DNA from: Brevundimonas sp. UBA986
GTDB taxonomy: Bacteria; Pseudomonadota; Alphaproteobacteria; Caulobacterales; Caulobacteraceae
Direction of reading: 5' to 3'
Length of the DNA: 8,680 nucleotides
Assembly (NCBI GenBank): GCA_002292165.1
Contig: DBBK01000134.1
Location: 6,708-15,387 of the forward strand
The notes below the pieces were generated by a model that saw only the letters and a list, made by a program, of their open reading frames with translations, did not search any database and had not been told where the DNA came from. Positions 6,841 through 8,680 of this stretch are shown one piece after another (within the stretch, counting starts at the first letter, position 1; every line of letters starts with the position of its first letter). The position numbers and the translations under genes were made by a program.

Positions 6841-7595
6841 TGAGCAACGTCTACCCCTCCCTCGCCGGCAAGGCCGTGGTGGTCACCGGCGGCGGCTCCG
6901 GCATCGGCGCGGCCCTCACAGAGGGCTTCGCGCGTCAGGGCGCCCGGGTCGTCTTCCTCGACGTCGCCGATGCGGATTCCACCGCCCTGGCCGACAGCCT
7001 GTCGGGCCTTTCGCCCGCCCCCGTCTATCGCCGCTGCGACCTGACCGACCTCGCCGCCCTGAAGGCGACGCTTGAGGCGATCGCCGCCGAGGTCGGACCG
7101 ATCGAGGTCCTGGTCAACAACGCCGCCAACGACGACCGCCACTCGCTGGCTGAGGTCACCCCCGCCTATTGGGACGACCGGATCGCGGTCAATCTACGCC
7201 ACCTCTATTTCGCGGCCCAGGCCGTGGCGCCCGGCATGAAGGCGGCGGGTCAGGGTGTGATCCTGAACCTCGGCTCCATCTCCTGGCATCTCGGCCTGCC
7301 CGACCTGTCGCTCTATGAAACCGCCAAGGCCGGGATCGAGGGCATGACCCGGGGTCTGGCGCGCGAGCTGGGCGTCGACGGAATCCGCGTCGCCTGCATC
7401 GTGCCCGGCAACGTCAAAACCCCGCGTCAGATGAAGTGGTACACGCCCGAGGGCGAGGCCGAGATCGTCGCCGCCCAATGCCTGAAGGGCCGGATCGAGC
7501 CGAAGGATGTCGCGGCGCTCGCGATGTTCCTCGCCTCGGACGACGCACGTTTCATTACAGGCCACGAATACTGGGTCGACGCCGGCTGGCGCTGA
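6840..7595 (+). CDS. xylB: D-xylose 1-dehydrogenase (NAD+), SDR family
   Basis: This 251-residue classical SDR closely resembles Caulobacter XylB along its whole length. Recognisable segments include DDRH after the NNA motif, GSISWHLGLPDL, YETAKAGIEGMTR, WYTPEGEAEIVAAQCLKGRI and the C-terminal GHEYWVDAGWR. It oxidises D-xylose to D-xylonolactone with NAD+, the first step of oxidative xylose breakdown. The cofactor loop TGGGSGIG is at 16-23. Asp41 at the end of the second strand favours NAD over NADP. The catalytic residues are Ser146, Tyr159 and Lys163. The usual NNAG is NNAA at 93-96, a small departure. The ATG at 6840 shares its A with the xylX stop (TGATG), with no separate strong ribosome binding site, so translation is probably coupled. 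In Caulobacter, as I recall, xylA sits between xylX and xylB; here it does not. Confidence 0.93.
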   Translation: MSNVYPSLAGKAVVVTGGGSGIGAALTEGFARQGARVVFLDVADADSTALADSLSGLSPAPVYRRCDLTDLAALKATLEAIAAEVGPIEVLVNNAANDDRHSLAEVTPAYWDDRIAVNLRHLYFAAQAVAPGMKAAGQGVILNLGSISWHLGLPDLSLYETAKAGIEGMTRGLARELGVDGIRVACIVPGNVKTPRQMKWYTPEGEAEIVAAQCLKGRIEPKDVAALAMFLASDDARFITGHEYWVDAGWR

Positions 7596-7618
7596 GGCGA
7601 AGGTCGGTCATCACAACA

Positions 7619-7635
7619 GGGGCCGCCAGAGCCCC
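7619..7635 (+). repeat. Short hairpin in the xylB-permease gap
   Basis: GGGGC (7619-7623) and GCCCC (7631-7635) can form a 5-bp stem with a 7-nt loop in the 60-bp gap, ending five bases before the permease ribosome binding site GGAGGAG (7640-7646). It has no T-tract, so it is not an intrinsic terminator. It might affect mRNA processing or translation, or be a chance GC pairing. Confidence 0.3.
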
Positions 7636-7655
7636 ATGCGGAGGAGAAGAGGCAA

Positions 7656-8680
7656 ATGGCAGGACCCACCGGGGGCAATGGCCCCGACATCGCCGGGACC
7701 GACAAGGTCAATATGGCTTTCATCGCCCTGATCGTGGCCGTCGCCACCATCGGCGGCTTCATGTTCGGCTATGATTCCGGCGTCATCAACGGCACCCAGG
7801 AAGGGCTGAAGAGCGCCTTCAACCTGTCGGAGCTCAGCGTCGGCATCAACGTCGGCGCCATCCTTCTGGGCTGTGCGGTCGGCGCCTTCATCGCCGGTCG
7901 TCTGGCCGACCTGATCGGGCGCAAGACGGTCATGCTGATCGCCGCCGCCCTGTTCGTGATCAGCGCCTTCTGGGCCGGCGCGGCGGACTCCTCGCTGCAC
8001 TTCGTCATCGCCCGCTTCATCGGCGGTCTGGGCGTCGGCGCGGCCAGCGTCCTGACCCCGGCCTATATCTCCGAGGTGACCCCCGCCTCGATGCGCGGAC
8101 GTCTGTCCAGCGTGCAGCAGATCATGATCATCACCGGCCTGACCGGCGCCTTCCTCGGCAACTACGCCCTGGCCCATACGGCCGGCAGCTCGACCGCCGA
8201 GTTCTGGGGCGGCTTCCCCGCCTGGCGCTGGATGTTCTGGCTGCAGGTGGTTCCGGCGACCATCTATCTGCTGGCCCTGCTGGCCATCCCGGAAAGCCCC
8301 CGCTTCCTCGTCGCCAAGGGCAAGGACGCCCAGGCCGAAACCGTGCTGTCCAAGCTGTTCGGCGCCGAAGCCGGGGCCCGCAAGGTCGCCGAGATCCGCG
8401 CCTCGCTGGCCGCCGACCACAAGCCCAGCTTCAAGGACCTGCTCGATCCGTCGACCCACAAGGTGCGCCCGATCCTCTGGGCCGGCCTGATCCTGGCTGT
8501 GTTCCAGCAGCTCGTCGGCATCAACATCGTCTTCTACTACGGCGCCACCCTGTGGCAGTCGGTCGGCTTCTCCGAAAACGACGCCCTCCTGATCAACATC
8601 CTGTCGGGCAGCCTGTCGATCCTCGCCTGCCTCGCCGCCATCGCCGTCATCGACAAGATCGGCCGCAAGCCGCTGCTGCT
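7656..8680 (+). CDS. xylE: MFS sugar-porter family permease, probable xylose:H+ symporter, 3' end cut by window edge
   Basis: The first 341 codons of a major-facilitator sugar porter are present, running off the right edge; the family is usually 450-500 residues. It is an inner-membrane 12-helix transporter. The sequence shows GYDSGVINGT (38-47) in helix 1, GRLADLIGRK (81-90) between helices 2 and 3, and the helix-4 arginine in IARFIGG (118-124). PESPRFL at 212-218 follows helix 6, and QQLVGIN at 284-290 is in helix 7. Gln155, Gln284, Gln285 and Asn290 align by motif with the sugar-binding Gln168, Gln288, Gln289 and Asn294 of E. coli XylE. GGAGGAG nine bases before the ATG at 7656 supports the start. 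Position after xylX-xylB makes D-xylose the likely substrate; arabinose, glucose or galactose cannot be excluded. It is probably in the same transcription unit as xylXB. The symbol is given by similarity of role. Confidence 0.9.
   Translation, partial: MAGPTGGNGPDIAGTDKVNMAFIALIVAVATIGGFMFGYDSGVINGTQEGLKSAFNLSELSVGINVGAILLGCAVGAFIAGRLADLIGRKTVMLIAAALFVISAFWAGAADSSLHFVIARFIGGLGVGAASVLTPAYISEVTPASMRGRLSSVQQIMIITGLTGAFLGNYALAHTAGSSTAEFWGGFPAWRWMFWLQVVPATIYLLALLAIPESPRFLVAKGKDAQAETVLSKLFGAEAGARKVAEIRASLAADHKPSFKDLLDPSTHKVRPILWAGLILAVFQQLVGINIVFYYGATLWQSVGFSENDALLINILSGSLSILACLAAIAVIDKIGRKPLL

Noticed and set aside
7611..8459. A 282-codon minus-strand open frame opposite the permease.
   Set aside because: It lies opposite a clear sugar porter with family motifs. 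The antisense product is low-complexity Gly/Asp/Gln-rich.

Overview
The window is very GC-rich, densely packed DNA with strong G/C third-position bias. Gene content points to an alphaproteobacterium of the Caulobacterales (Caulobacter/Brevundimonas-like). The strongest pointer is the second half, which looks like the Caulobacter D-xylose oxidation (Weimberg) system: a xylX-like dehydratase, a xylB-like D-xylose dehydrogenase, a sugar-porter permease, and a LacI-type regulator next to a perfect LacI-type operator. Both window edges cut through genes.

Left half (1-4560). On the minus strand lie a TonB-dependent outer-membrane receptor (3487-1304), an intrinsic terminator, and the first 403 codons of an AMP-forming fatty-acyl-CoA ligase (1211 to the left edge). 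Divergent from the receptor, on the plus strand, is a short-chain dehydrogenase (3676-4560) that strongly resembles the (3R)-hydroxyacyl-CoA dehydrogenase part of peroxisomal multifunctional enzyme 2 (HSD17B4). Together they suggest uptake, CoA activation and beta-oxidation-like dehydrogenation of a hydrophobic carboxylate; this grouping is inference. The 188-bp divergent intergenic region holds two inverted repeats but no promoter I can call with confidence.

Right half (4603-8680). A LacI-family regulator starts 42 bp after the dehydrogenase. The following 102-bp gap holds a TTGACA element and the 14-bp perfect palindrome TGTTAGCGCTAACA. Then come xylX (FAH-fold 2-keto-3-deoxy-xylonate dehydratase), xylB overlapping it by one base, and after 60 bp an MFS sugar:H+ symporter that runs off the right edge. 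The simplest model is that xylose or a derivative releases the LacI protein from the palindrome. The permease then brings xylose in, XylB oxidises it to xylonolactone, and XylX makes 2-oxoglutarate semialdehyde. The lactonase, xylonate dehydratase and semialdehyde dehydrogenase are not in the window.

I found no tRNA, rRNA, CRISPR array, insertion sequence or phage gene. No wholly new system is evident. The most interesting points are the local repressor/operator/xyl gene arrangement, the undefined acyl-substrate module, and an intrinsic terminator placed between the receptor and ligase genes.
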